From contig JAQZBR010000002.1 in NCBI GenBank assembly GCA_029237775.1, positions 1 to 64,000 on the forward strand: a DNA stretch of 64,000 bases. The letters run 5' to 3'. This stretch comes from Bacteroidota bacterium (lineage in GTDB: Bacteria; Bacteroidota; Bacteroidia; 2-12-FULL-35-15). Positions within the stretch are counted from its first letter, which is position 1, and the number at the start of each line of letters is the position of its first letter. A model generated the notes under the pieces. It ran no database searches. It saw nothing but the letters and a program-made list of their open reading frames with translations, and had not been told where the DNA came from. A program made the translations under genes and the position numbers. This document shows positions 35,412-44,640 of the stretch, in pieces.

Positions 35412-36179
35412 ATGCATTTAGCCCAAGATTTTAACGAGCTTTTTTCAGTCGCTTCACTCATAAGTTTGCTTACTCTTTCGATTCTAGAAATTGTACTTGG
35501 AATTGACAATATTATCTTCATCTCGATCATAGCAGGTAAGTTGCCGAAAGCAAAGCAGGGAAGGGCCCGCGCGATCGGACTGATGCTTGCGCTTATTATG
35601 CGTGTGGCTTTATTATTCAGTATCTCCTGGATAGTGGGGTTGAAGGAACCTTTGTTTAATATACTGAGTTTTGGTGTTACGGGAAGAGATATGATCCTGT
35701 TTGCCGGTGGGGTTTTCCTGCTATATAAAACAACAACAGAACTCCATAATAAAGTTCAGGGGTATGATGAAGACGAGATGAGTGTTAAAAGAACCAGTTT
35801 CAAAGCGATAGTTTTGCAAATCGTCCTCATTGATATCGTGTTTTCTTTTGATTCGATCCTAACCGCTGTGGGCCTTGTTACTAACCTGTTGATTATGATT
35901 TTTGCCGTTATCATAGCAATGATCATTATGATTCTTTTTTCAGGTAAGGTCAGCAACTTTATTAATGATAATCCGACTATTAAAGTACTTGCTTTGTCAT
36001 TCCTGCTAATGATCGGTACGGTTTTGATCATTGAGTCTTTCCATGAGCACGTTGATAAGAAATTCATTTATATTTCAATTGCATTCTCTCTCTTCGTTGA
36101 ATCAATGAATATCAGGATGAGAAGGAAAGCGGAGAAAAAGCGGGAAGACCGAAATCAGGATCCGAGAGATCTTTTGTGA
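35412..36179 (+). CDS. TerC-family integral membrane protein
   Basis: The 255-residue product has about seven membrane segments and the family residues EIVLGIDNIIFISIIAGKLP near 28-47 and LIDIVFSFDSILTAVG near 139-154, where the acidic residues form the proposed ion site. Members export metals such as manganese during membrane protein metalation. It ends seven bases before the convergent YihY gene. Confidence 0.93.
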   Translation: MHLAQDFNELFSVASLISLLTLSILEIVLGIDNIIFISIIAGKLPKAKQGRARAIGLMLALIMRVALLFSISWIVGLKEPLFNILSFGVTGRDMILFAGGVFLLYKTTTELHNKVQGYDEDEMSVKRTSFKAIVLQIVLIDIVFSFDSILTAVGLVTNLLIMIFAVIIAMIIMILFSGKVSNFINDNPTIKVLALSFLLMIGTVLIIESFHEHVDKKFIYISIAFSLFVESMNIRMRRKAEKKREDRNQDPRDLL

Positions 36180-36186
36180 TCTATTG

Positions 36187-37119
36187 TTAATCCTCTCTGA
36201 GATGATCCTCCATATTTCTTTTGGCGGTATGAATGCTGGCGTTCAGATCAAATCCCAATAAGAGGATCAGAGAGTTGATATAGATCCACATCATAATTAC
36301 GATAAGAGTTCCGATTGAACCGTAAAGCTTATTGTATTTTCCGAAATTATTCACATAATAGGCGAATGCAAAAGAGGCCGCACCGATAAAGATCGTTGCC
36401 AGCATTGATCCTGCAGAAAAGAACCTCCAACCCTTCTTGCGTTTGGGCCCAACGTAATAGTTAAAGGAAATAAGACAGAAACAAAGCCCAAACAGCACTA
36501 TCCACTTCCCGAACAGAACCAGGTAATAAGCTACACTGTCCACATGAACCAGCCTGTGCAACCCGATCTCACTTAAGATGATAAGGGTTATTGCAATAGT
36601 GATCATAATGATGGTTACAAACACCATCAATAAAGAAATCAATCTTTGAATAAATGGCTTTCGCGTCTCAAGCGTGTGGTAGGTCTCATTAAATGCATTG
36701 ATCATTGCATTGAACCCATTGGTTGAGAAGTACAAGGCAGAGATAAAACCAAAAGAAAGTAAGCCGCTGCGAGGTTTCTGAATGATATCCGTTATTGTTT
36801 CTTCTGCAGCTTCGAATGCACTTTTAGGCATCACACTCCGCAGAAGTTCAAAAAGCTCTAGCTGGAAATTATCAATCGGAATGTAAGGAATCAGAGTAAA
36901 TAAGAATATGATAGACGGGAAAAGTGCCAGAAAAAAACTGAATGCAAGCGATGTTGCCCGCATGTTTACAGATCCGTTTTTCATTGCTTTAAAAAAGAAC
37001 TTGGAGACCACATAAAGCGATTGGCCTTCAAAGCCGGGAAAGACAAGCTTTCTGCTCCCTTTTACAAGTGAATGGGCAGGTTTGAACTTAACCAGTCGCC
37101 TTGTATGTCTTAACTCCAT
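36187..37119 (-). CDS. YihY/BrkB-family membrane protein
   Basis: This 310-residue protein has six membrane segments and the family core MKNGSVNMRATSLAFSFFLALFPSIIFLFTLIPYIPI, then the GSIGTLIVIMMWIYINSLILLLGFDLNAS block. The family was once annotated as ribonuclease BN, which is no longer accepted; its function is uncertain. The ATG overlaps the nadC stop. Confidence 0.93.
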   Translation of the reverse strand: MELRHTRRLVKFKPAHSLVKGSRKLVFPGFEGQSLYVVSKFFFKAMKNGSVNMRATSLAFSFFLALFPSIIFLFTLIPYIPIDNFQLELFELLRSVMPKSAFEAAEETITDIIQKPRSGLLSFGFISALYFSTNGFNAMINAFNETYHTLETRKPFIQRLISLLMVFVTIIMITIAITLIILSEIGLHRLVHVDSVAYYLVLFGKWIVLFGLCFCLISFNYYVGPKRKKGWRFFSAGSMLATIFIGAASFAFAYYVNNFGKYNKLYGSIGTLIVIMMWIYINSLILLLGFDLNASIHTAKRNMEDHLRED

Positions 37120-37991
37120 TATTTAAAAGCTTTTAGGCTAAGATCCAGACTTTTGATGTTATGTGTAAGCGCTCCGACAGAAATAAAATCAACTCCGCAT
37201 TTTGCATATTTTCCAATGGTTTTTTCATTGATCCCCCCGGAAGCTTCCGTTTCATATTTGCCGTTGATAAGCTTTACAGCCTGACGAAGATCCTTGTAAG
37301 TAAAATTGTCGAGCATGATCCTACGTACATTTCCGACTTCAAGGATTTGTTTTACTTCATCAAGATTACGGGCTTCGATTTCAATCTTTAATTTTTTCTT
37401 GTTGTTTTTCAGGTAAGCGTTTGCCGCCTCAATTGCCTGTTTTATCCCACCCGCATAATCCACGTGATTGTCTTTGATCAGGATCATGTCGTACAAGCCA
37501 ATGCGATGATTTGCACCGCCTCCGATCAAAACAGCCCATTTTTCAAGTCCGCGAACATTAGGCGTGGTTTTTCTTGTATCAAGCACCCTCGCCTTTGTCC
37601 CCTTGCAAAGTGTGACCATTGTATTGGTTTTGGTTGCAATCCCACTCATTCTTTGCATGCAGTTAAGAACAAGTCTTTCTGCCGCAAGTATGGATTGAGA
37701 TTTCCCTTCAACTGTGAGGACGATATCACCGGGTGTGATCTCAGAACCATCCTTCATCTTAACCATCACTTTGAGGCCCGGATCAACTGCTTTGAAAATT
37801 TTCTGTGCCATTTCCACTCCGGCAAGAATGCCTTTTTCTTTTACAAGCAAACGCGCTTTACCTTTTGCGGCAGAGGGGATACATGAAAGAGAGGTATGGT
37901 CACCATCACCAAGGTCTTCGGCAAGGGCCTGAGAAATGAAATCCTGTATACTGAAATTATAGAGCTTTTCCGGTTGAAGCGATCTACCCAT
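37119..37991 (-). CDS. nadC: Nicotinate-nucleotide pyrophosphorylase (carboxylating)
   Basis: This 290-residue enzyme converts quinolinate and PRPP to NaMN in de novo NAD synthesis. Family motifs include ALAEDLGDGDHTS, RKTTPNVRGLEKWAVLIGGGANHRIGLYDMILIKDNH and VRRIMLDNF with the C-terminal SGGI and VGALTH. nadA and nadB are not nearby. Its ATG overlaps the DUF4783 gene by eight bases. Confidence 0.96.
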   Translation of the reverse strand: MGRSLQPEKLYNFSIQDFISQALAEDLGDGDHTSLSCIPSAAKGKARLLVKEKGILAGVEMAQKIFKAVDPGLKVMVKMKDGSEITPGDIVLTVEGKSQSILAAERLVLNCMQRMSGIATKTNTMVTLCKGTKARVLDTRKTTPNVRGLEKWAVLIGGGANHRIGLYDMILIKDNHVDYAGGIKQAIEAANAYLKNNKKKLKIEIEARNLDEVKQILEVGNVRRIMLDNFTYKDLRQAVKLINGKYETEASGGINEKTIGKYAKCGVDFISVGALTHNIKSLDLSLKAFK

Positions 37992-38376
37992 TTTCTGTTT
38001 CGATTCTAAATTGCTGGATTAGGGTTTGCGCCCCCGAAGGCTTGATCAGAAAGTAAGTTCTGAACTTGCCATTTGTAGTTTCTAATGTTCCGATGACATA
38101 TTGCGAGCCGTTCTTTGGCTCACTTTTGTGAGCGACATTAAAGGATTTTACGGGATGCTTAGTGAAAAAATCTTTCAGGATCATTTCAGCTTGTTGCTTG
38201 CTGTAAACGTCTTCCTGATCAATTACTTTCAGGTCGATATTCTCAATAAAAAAACGTGATATGTTCTTTGGATTGCCTGATCGGATAGCCGAGGCCACAT
38301 CATCAGTTATGTCAAGTTTGAATGCAAGGGATGATAAAGCGATCACGAATAAAGCAACAATTGTTTTAGTTTTCAT
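37984..38376 (-). CDS. DUF4783-type exported protein
   Basis: This 130-residue protein has a signal peptide (KTIVALFVIALSSLAF). The mature part (DVASAIRSGNPKNISRFFIENIDLKVI...YSKQQAEMILKDFFTKHPVKSFNVAHKSEPKNGSQYVIGTLETTNG) has the NTF2/cystatin-like DUF4783 pattern common in Bacteroidota beside nadC. Function unknown. Confidence 0.9.
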   Translation of the reverse strand: MKTKTIVALFVIALSSLAFKLDITDDVASAIRSGNPKNISRFFIENIDLKVIDQEDVYSKQQAEMILKDFFTKHPVKSFNVAHKSEPKNGSQYVIGTLETTNGKFRTYFLIKPSGAQTLIQQFRIETENG

Positions 38377-38456
38377 TTAATTTTCTGAATTTTCTAAGCG
38401 GGTTGCAATAATTGAGCCACTTGTACCTTAAATCTCTTTAGAATATAAGGATTTCA

Positions 38457-38464
38457 TATCTTTG
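38457..38464 (+). promoter_or_regulatory. -7 box of rlmH
   Basis: TATCTTTG at 38457-38464 supports the ATG at 38513 over the TTG at 38462, which is inside the box. Confidence 0.55.
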
Positions 38465-38512
38465 GGTCCGAAGCAAAAATATGTGTTTTTTGTTTCAATT
38501 AATATCAAATCT

Positions 38513-38986
38513 ATGAAAATTACTCTTATCCTGAATGGCAAAACGGAAGATGATTATATCATTAGAGGATTTTCGATATATGAGCAGCGTTTAAAACATT
38601 ATATAGGCTTCGAGACCGTAGTGATACCTGCTTTAAAAAACACCAAGGCATTAAGTATTGAGCAGCAAAAACAAAAGGAAGGAGAGCTTATTCTGAAACA
38701 AACTCAGAGCTCCGACAAGCTGATCCTGCTTGATGAAAACGGAAAAGAGTACAACTCGATAGGTTTCTCTGATTTTATTCAGCAGCAGATGAACTCCGGG
38801 ATTAAGAACCTTGTTTTTGTTGTTGGCGGACCTTACGGTTTTTCAGATGAGATCTACAAAAGGGCAAACGGAAAGATCTCTCTTTCGAAAATGACCTTTT
38901 CGCATCAGATGGTAAGATTGTTTTTTGTAGAGCAGGTATACAGGGCAATGACGATTTTGAAGAACGAACCTTATCACCATATTTAA
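38513..38986 (+). CDS. rlmH: 23S rRNA pseudouridine-1915 N3-methyltransferase
   Basis: The ATG at 38513 gives a 157-residue SPOUT methyltransferase of family length. It contains the knot segment NLVFVVGGPYGFSDEIY and the terminal LSKMTFSHQMVRLFFVEQVYRAMTILKNEPYHH, the hallmark of RlmH. The upstream in-frame extension is not conserved-looking and overlaps the promoter. Confidence 0.96.
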   Translation: MKITLILNGKTEDDYIIRGFSIYEQRLKHYIGFETVVIPALKNTKALSIEQQKQKEGELILKQTQSSDKLILLDENGKEYNSIGFSDFIQQQMNSGIKNLVFVVGGPYGFSDEIYKRANGKISLSKMTFSHQMVRLFFVEQVYRAMTILKNEPYHHI

Positions 38987-39089
38987 TTGGAGAAGGAGAG
39001 AATGAGAGAATGCTAAAAAGGGGATAACCTGTTAAACTACTCACGATGGGAGATGTGACAAATTCTACATCAACCAATCCGCGAATCAC

Positions 39090-39920
39090 CTACCTTTTAA
39101 TATACTCGACACCTTTATCCGTAAGCTTTACCTGTTGCTCTTTGTAGAGTGCTCCAACGGCTTTTTTGAATGCTTTTTTACTGATCTGAAGCATCGCTTT
39201 TATTTCTTCCGGTGAGCTTCCATCGTGCAAAGGAATAGAACCTTTTTCTTTAAGAATGTTCAGGATCTTCCACTTCACATCATCTACCAGCTCGTAACCG
39301 CTTTTCTGTAAGCTGAGGTCAATCTTATTATCCTCACGTACCTGCTTTACATAACCTTTTATTTTATCTCCTATCCGGATCTTGTCAAAGATCTCATTAC
39401 GATAGATCAGTCCACTGTAAGTATTGTTGATTATCGCATTAAAGCCTTTATCTGTTTCCGAATAGATCAGCAGTTCAACAATGTCTCCCTCAACCAGATC
39501 AATGTCTTCATGCTCGATGAACTTATTCAGTTTCGCACTCGCAATTACGCGATCAGTTTCTTCATCCACATAAACATACACCACATAACTTTTTCCTTCC
39601 TGAAGCTTGTTGGGTTGTTCCCGGAAAGGAACTAACAGATTTTTTTCCATTCCCCAATCCAGAAATGCACCTATGTTGTTTACCTGCTGCACTTCAAGAA
39701 AGGCGAATTCACCTGCAATGGCGTAAGGCTTTACTGTGGTGCAAATCAATCTTCCTTCTGAATCGCGAAAAACGAAAACATCGAGGATATCATCAACCTT
39801 TGTCCCTGCAGGCACCCATTTCAAAGGCATAAGGATCTCGTGAATGCCATCACCAAGGTAAATTCCGAAGTCCATTTCTTTCAGGACTTTCAATTCATTA
39901 TAGCGGCCTACCTGGATCAT
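39090..39920 (-). CDS. cvfB: S1-domain RNA-binding protein CvfB
   Basis: The 276-residue product has three S1-like OB folds (GDGIHEILMPLKWVP, FLDWGMEKNLLVPFREQ, YSGLIYRNEIFDKIRIGDKIKGYVKQVREDNKIDLSL) and a C-terminal winged helix (LHDGSSPEEIKAMLQISKKAFKKAVGALYKE). It matches the CvfB layout, an RNA-binding regulator known from firmicutes. The leader contains a G-poor CAAT-type tract. Confidence 0.92.
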   Translation of the reverse strand: MIQVGRYNELKVLKEMDFGIYLGDGIHEILMPLKWVPAGTKVDDILDVFVFRDSEGRLICTTVKPYAIAGEFAFLEVQQVNNIGAFLDWGMEKNLLVPFREQPNKLQEGKSYVVYVYVDEETDRVIASAKLNKFIEHEDIDLVEGDIVELLIYSETDKGFNAIINNTYSGLIYRNEIFDKIRIGDKIKGYVKQVREDNKIDLSLQKSGYELVDDVKWKILNILKEKGSIPLHDGSSPEEIKAMLQISKKAFKKAVGALYKEQQVKLTDKGVEYIKR

Positions 39921-39979
39921 ATGAGTTAAAGTTATTGGTTAATTGTTTTTTCGTTTATGAGTAGTTATCACTTCTCAAT

Positions 39980-40345
39980 TTAAATGCTGCCATCCCCGTC
40001 ATCACGCTTTTTAATGCCTTCCAGCACGGAAGTCACCAGTGATAAGATCAGACTAAATAATAATGCCCACCAGAATCCGTCAACATGGAACCCATCAACA
40101 ATTTTTGCAGCAAGCATGATCATCAGTGCATTGATCACCAGGAGAAAAAATCCCAATGTGAATACCGTGATAGGGATTGTAAGTATGATCATGATCGGCT
40201 TTACAACAGCATTTAAAAATGATAGAACTGCAGCAACAACCAATGCTGTCAGAAAGCTATTGTCATCAATGTCTACGTGTGGCAAAAGATACGCGCTGAT
40301 GAGCACTGCCAGCGTTGATATAACGAGTTGAATTAGAAATTTCAT
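39980..40345 (-). CDS. Phage-holin superfamily IV (four-TM) membrane protein
   Basis: This 121-residue protein is almost entirely four hydrophobic segments (FLIQLVISTLAVLISAYLLP, VVAAVLSFLNAVVKPIMIILTIP, GFFLLVINALMIMLAAKIVDGF, WWALLFSLILSLVTSVLEG). It belongs to the widespread chromosomal four-TM holin family; no phage gene is near. Function unknown. Confidence 0.9.
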   Translation of the reverse strand: MKFLIQLVISTLAVLISAYLLPHVDIDDNSFLTALVVAAVLSFLNAVVKPIMIILTIPITVFTLGFFLLVINALMIMLAAKIVDGFHVDGFWWALLFSLILSLVTSVLEGIKKRDDGDGSI

Positions 40346-40361
40346 TGAGCTAATATTTTTG

Positions 40362-40369
40362 CAAAGTTA
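40362..40369 (-). promoter_or_regulatory. -7 box of the holin-like gene
   Basis: TAACTTTG on the minus strand, 16 bases before the start codon. Confidence 0.5.
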
Positions 40370-40380
40370 AGATTATAAAA

Positions 40381-42015
40381 TTAGAATGAGGTAGCGCGAA
40401 GCTTTCCTGCAACCGCGTTAGCACACTTTTGCCCGTCAATTGCTGCCGAAACTATTCCGCCTGCATAACCGGCTCCTTCAGCACAAGGGTACAAGCCTTT
40501 TACCTGCGGATGTTGTAATGTTGCATGGTCACGGGGAATGCGGACAGGGGAGGAGGTTCGCGATTCCACTCCGACAATCACCGCCTCATTGCTGAGATAT
40601 CCCCGCATTTTATTTCCGAACTCTTTAAAGCCTATTTGTAAACGCATTCCGATCTCAGGCGGAAGTAAATTGTTCAACGGAGCTGAAGAAATTCCCGGCT
40701 GATACGATACATCCGGCAGGTTTGATGATAATTTATTATTTACAAAATCCTGTAAACGCTGAGCTGGAGCAACTTGTCCTGTCCAACTTTCCTTATCTGT
40801 GTTTCCTCCGGCACTCCAGGCCATTTGTTCCAATGCCTGCTGGTAACGCAAGCCGGCAAGTGCACCATGTTCCTTTTGATATTTCTGGTAATCTTCCGGT
40901 TCTATTGTCACAACAATCCCCGAATTTGCATAAGGATTATTTCGTTTTGATGGTGACCATCCATTTGTCACGACTTCACCCGGAGATGTAGCACATGGTG
41001 CGATGATTCCGCCCGGACACATGCAGAATGAATACACTCCGCGGCCGAGAGCCTGATGAACAAGGCTGTAAGATGCTGCCGGTAAAAACTCGCGTTTATA
41101 CTGAACTTCTGAAACAGGACAGTGATACTGGAGGCTATCTATCAATGCCTGAGGGTGCTCCACACGAACTCCCATAGCAAAGGTTTTTCCTTCAATAAGA
41201 ATATTTTTTTTGTGAAGCAATTCGAAAATATCCCGTGCGCTGTGACCGGTCGCCAGGATCACGTTATCAGATGTAAATTCTTTTGAGGTATTTTCTATAA
41301 GGTCTTTGCAAATGACGCCCTTGACTGCATTCTCTTTAATGATCAGGTCATTTACCTGAGTGTTAAAATACACTTCGCCACCGGCATTTAGAATGCTCTG
41401 ACGCATTTCCTGAATGATTTTCGGCAGCTTATTGGTGCCGATATGCGGATGCGCTTCCACAAGAATAATTTCATCGGCACCATGCGCAACAAAGATCTCA
41501 AGAACTTTATTCACGTCACCGCGTTTGGTCGATCTGGTGTAGAGCTTACCATCACTATATGTTCCGGCACCACCTTCACCAAAACAATAATTTGAGTCGG
41601 GATTCACGATCTGCTGCTTGTTGATTGCCGCGAGATCACGCCTTCTGCTTTTTACATCTTTGCCACGTTCAATTACGATGGGCTTTTTGCCATTTTCAAT
41701 GAGCTGTAATGCAGCGAACAACCCTGCTGGACCGGCACCAACAACTATCACCGGCTCCTTTGAACTGACATCCGGATAATTCATTTTATAAGAAAGCGGA
41801 GATGGTTTTTCTGCCCCTGTGTAAACTTCGACCTTAAGATTGATTTTGATATTTCTGGAGCGCGCATCAACCGAGCGTTTCAGGATTTTAAAAAAGCTGA
41901 TTGTTATTAATGGAATAGAAAGTTGTTTTGCAACTATCTCTTTTAGGCGGTTCTCATTTGCTGCTTCTTCGGGAGAAACAACGAGATTTATTTCTTGCTT
42001 CATAATTTCAGGCAC
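40381..42015 (-). CDS. FAD-dependent dehydrogenase-like protein
   Basis: This 544-residue protein has an N-terminal adaptor (about 1-90), then the dinucleotide site VVGAGPAGLFAALQLIENGKKPIVIERG near 95-120, the GGAGTYSDGKLYTR loop and the C-terminal CAEGAGYAGGIVSAAIDG. This matches the uncharacterised FAD proteins of COG2509. Substrate unknown. A -7 box at 42063-42070 gives a leader of about 43 bases. Confidence 0.92.
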   Translation of the reverse strand: MPEIMKQEINLVVSPEEAANENRLKEIVAKQLSIPLITISFFKILKRSVDARSRNIKINLKVEVYTGAEKPSPLSYKMNYPDVSSKEPVIVVGAGPAGLFAALQLIENGKKPIVIERGKDVKSRRRDLAAINKQQIVNPDSNYCFGEGGAGTYSDGKLYTRSTKRGDVNKVLEIFVAHGADEIILVEAHPHIGTNKLPKIIQEMRQSILNAGGEVYFNTQVNDLIIKENAVKGVICKDLIENTSKEFTSDNVILATGHSARDIFELLHKKNILIEGKTFAMGVRVEHPQALIDSLQYHCPVSEVQYKREFLPAASYSLVHQALGRGVYSFCMCPGGIIAPCATSPGEVVTNGWSPSKRNNPYANSGIVVTIEPEDYQKYQKEHGALAGLRYQQALEQMAWSAGGNTDKESWTGQVAPAQRLQDFVNNKLSSNLPDVSYQPGISSAPLNNLLPPEIGMRLQIGFKEFGNKMRGYLSNEAVIVGVESRTSSPVRIPRDHATLQHPQVKGLYPCAEGAGYAGGIVSAAIDGQKCANAVAGKLRATSF

Positions 42016-42062
42016 GTGTTTATCGTGCAGTGTTAACGCCTCAACAGCGATGATTTATTTTG

Positions 42063-42070
42063 CAAAAGTA
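42063..42070 (-). promoter_or_regulatory. -7 box of the FAD protein gene
   Basis: TACTTTTG on the minus strand matches TAnnTTTG. Confidence 0.5.
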
Positions 42071-42112
42071 AGAAAAAAAGAGTTAGAATTTCCCTGAAAG
42101 AATTAGGATGTT

Positions 42113-42829
42113 TTATCCTTCGAAAGTGATTGAAACGAGGAATACCTTTGAATTAAGCTTGTCCACTGAATTTGAGAAGATCGTGTTATCTTTGATAAGC
42201 AGGTTAGTAGTTCCAATGCTAAGTTTGCCTTCAATTGCAAACTTGAAATATTCCAAATAAAATTCTGCACCTGCACCAACCTCATAAGAAAAATCATCAC
42301 GCTTTAACTTAACAATTGCGTCAGTTCCGGAGGTGTTTTGAACTTTACGCTTTGAAGCAAGATCAAGGCTGTAGCCTCCACCGGCCAAAACATATGCTCC
42401 GAAATTCTTTACCCGCTTAGAACGGATTTTCAGATCAAGTGGAAAATTTAGAAATGTAGACTCAATAGTTTTTTTTCTTACAATGGTATCAATCCCAGCG
42501 AAATAATATTCGAGACTTCTTTCAGCGAATGAAAGATTAGGGACAAAACGCAAGGTAATATATTCGTGAAGTCTTAATTCAGAAACGATGCCAAGGTTAA
42601 AGCCGGTTTTGGGTTTAGAGCGTACCCATTTCAAAGTGTCAAACGTTTCGAAATGAGGCGCGGGATGAATAATAAAATTAGTGCGGTTAACTCCCAGCGT
42701 AAAGCCAAAGTGTAGTGTTTCTTTGTAATAATTATTGAGATTGCCCCGCTCTTCCTGCGCGTGCGAGGACACACAGGCAAACAGGAGGGCGATCACAGAG
42801 TTATATTTAAATTTTGTTTTCAAATTCAA
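42113..42829 (-). CDS. porT: PorT-family outer-membrane protein (T9SS-associated)
   Basis: The frame starts right after a TAA with TTG at 42829 (a second TTG lies two codons on) and has no ATG, so a TTG start is required. The 238-residue product has a signal peptide ending SSHAQ and beta strands such as GFTLGVNRTNFIIHP and GFNLGIVSELRLHEYITLRFVPNLSFAERSLEY. PorT is needed for T9SS function, and pairing with ubiE is common in Bacteroidota, which supports the call; a related non-T9SS barrel is possible. Confidence 0.88.
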   Translation of the reverse strand: MNLKTKFKYNSVIALLFACVSSHAQEERGNLNNYYKETLHFGFTLGVNRTNFIIHPAPHFETFDTLKWVRSKPKTGFNLGIVSELRLHEYITLRFVPNLSFAERSLEYYFAGIDTIVRKKTIESTFLNFPLDLKIRSKRVKNFGAYVLAGGGYSLDLASKRKVQNTSGTDAIVKLKRDDFSYEVGAGAEFYLEYFKFAIEGKLSIGTTNLLIKDNTIFSNSVDKLNSKVFLVSITFEG

Positions 42830-42863
42830 ATTGCGTTAACAACGAAAAGAGCGTAAATATATT

Positions 42864-43592
42864 TCATTTTTTTGCAAAGTAAATAGTTGCAATACCAAAT
42901 GCCACGGTAGTAGCTCTTGTTGATTTGAAACCTGCTTTTTTAAGCACATTCAGAAAATCCTCTCCATCCGGGAATGCATTCACGGATTCAGGAAGGTAAC
43001 TGTATGCAGCAGTATCCTTAGAAAATATTCTGCCAACTGTCGGAGTAACGTATTTAGAATAAAACTTATAGAGCTGTTTGACCGGGAATGCGCGGGGCTT
43101 TGAAAACTCAAGGACTATAAGCGTCCCTTTCCTTTTTAATACCCGGTAGATATCGGAAATCCCTTTATCGAGATTCTCAAAATTGCGTACTCCAAACCCC
43201 ACAGTGACTGCATCAAAACTTTCGTTTGAAAAAAGGAGATTTTCTGAATCACCCCGCTGCAGCGCAATCTTATCGCTTAGGCCGAGTTTTCTGATCTTCT
43301 CCACACCGAGCTTAAGCATTCCTTCAGAAATGTCGACACCTACTATTTTCTCAGGGTGGATCCTCATTGCTTCGATAGCAAAGTCTCCTGTGCCTGTGGC
43401 TATATCCAGGATGGTATGAGGTTTTTCTGTCCCAAGCATTGTAATTGCTTTCTTTCGCCATCCTTTATGAATTCCAAGCGATAGTACCTGATTCAGGAAA
43501 TCATATTTAGGGGCAATATTATTGAACATCTCAGCAACCTGTTCCTTTTTGCCTGATGACGAATCTTTATATGGAGTTATACTTTTGCTCAT
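42864..43592 (-). CDS. ubiE: Demethylmenaquinone methyltransferase UbiE/MenG
   Basis: The 242-residue SAM enzyme has the family residues MFNNIAPKYDFLNQVLSLGIHKGWR, ILDIATGTGDFAIEA, VTVGFGVRNFENL and LEFSKP. It makes the final C-methylation of menaquinone (Bacteroidota use menaquinone). It lies 34 bases upstream of porT. Confidence 0.96.
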   Translation of the reverse strand: MSKSITPYKDSSSGKKEQVAEMFNNIAPKYDFLNQVLSLGIHKGWRKKAITMLGTEKPHTILDIATGTGDFAIEAMRIHPEKIVGVDISEGMLKLGVEKIRKLGLSDKIALQRGDSENLLFSNESFDAVTVGFGVRNFENLDKGISDIYRVLKRKGTLIVLEFSKPRAFPVKQLYKFYSKYVTPTVGRIFSKDTAAYSYLPESVNAFPDGEDFLNVLKKAGFKSTRATTVAFGIATIYFAKK

Positions 43593-43647
43593 TTTTTAAT
43601 TTTACAGAAATACTTCAATAAAGATGCCTGTTAATTGATCCGGTAAC

Positions 43648-44640
43648 CTATTGATTTAGTTCGAGCATCATTGCTTCTTTCAGCAATTCCTTTTTATTTA
43701 TTGGAACGACACCTACTTTTTCGCATACCAAGCCACCCGCAAGATTAGCAAGGGTGGCAGTATTTACGGACGAAAGGCCGATCGCCAGACACAATGCCGC
43801 CACACTTACCACTGTGTCACCGGCCCCGGAAACATCAGTAATATCACGTACATGAGCCGGTATCAGTGTTTTTATCTTTTTATCGTTTATGTACACACCT
43901 TTTTCAGAGAGAGTGATCAGAGAAGAATCAATTTTTTGCTTTTTCATAAAAGCGTCAACCAGTTTCGACAATTCCTTAATGTTGCTGCTGTCGAAATCGG
44001 CTTTAAGTCCTTCCTTTAACTCTTTCAGATTTGGCTTAAACATGGTCACCCCGCGATATTCCATAAAGTTCCTCTTTTTAGGATCCACGATCACAGGAAT
44101 TTTTTTTGTATTGGAAAATTCAATCACCGAGCTGATCAGGGCAGGAGTGATGCATCCTTTATCATAGTCTTCAAAAATGATCACGTTGATCTTTTTTGAG
44201 CTGACCATTTTTTTAACGGCTTCAAAAAGAGAGGATGTTTCTGCTGAGGAAACAGGGGTGTCAATTTCCTCATCAACACGGATCATTTGGTGATTACCGC
44301 CAAGGACACGCGTTTTAATTGTTGTGGTTCTTGACTTGCTTTTCAAGATACCGTCAGACGAAAGTTTTTGTTTTTTCATAAGTCCGAAAAAAAGTTTTCC
44401 TCCGTCATCATTACCAATAAACGAGCACAAATAGGGTGTAGCTCCCATTGCCTGAATATTGAGTGCGACATTTGCAGCTCCACCGAGGCGGTTCTCCTTT
44501 TTGCTTACTGCAACAATTGGTACAGGAGCTTCAGGGGAGATGCGGCTAACATTGCCCCACATGTATGAATCGATCATCACATCACCGATGATCAGGGCAT
44601 TCACTTTGTTAAAAGAATTGAAGATTTCCTTAAGATCCAT
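43648..44640 (-). CDS. rfaE1: D-glycero-beta-D-manno-heptose 7-phosphate kinase (PfkB family)
   Basis: This 330-residue ribokinase-type enzyme shows RLGGAANVALNIQAMG at 51-66, the substrate segment HQMIRVDEE, and the catalytic GAGDT at 272-276. The layout fits the kinase half of HldE/RfaE, which supplies ADP-heptose for LPS core. The cytidylyltransferase half is absent, as in split forms. Its ATG overlaps the upstream aminotransferase stop. Confidence 0.9.
   Translation of the reverse strand: MDLKEIFNSFNKVNALIIGDVMIDSYMWGNVSRISPEAPVPIVAVSKKENRLGGAANVALNIQAMGATPYLCSFIGNDDGGKLFFGLMKKQKLSSDGILKSKSRTTTIKTRVLGGNHQMIRVDEEIDTPVSSAETSSLFEAVKKMVSSKKINVIIFEDYDKGCITPALISSVIEFSNTKKIPVIVDPKKRNFMEYRGVTMFKPNLKELKEGLKADFDSSNIKELSKLVDAFMKKQKIDSSLITLSEKGVYINDKKIKTLIPAHVRDITDVSGAGDTVVSVAALCLAIGLSSVNTATLANLAGGLVCEKVGVVPINKKELLKEAMMLELNQ

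Noticed and set aside
37464-37886. 140-codon plus-strand ORF opposite nadC
   Set aside because: Shadow of nadC; the minus-strand reading has all family motifs.
39980-40345. Possible prophage remnant because of the holin-like protein
   Set aside because: The four-TM holin family is common as a chromosomal gene and no phage gene is nearby.
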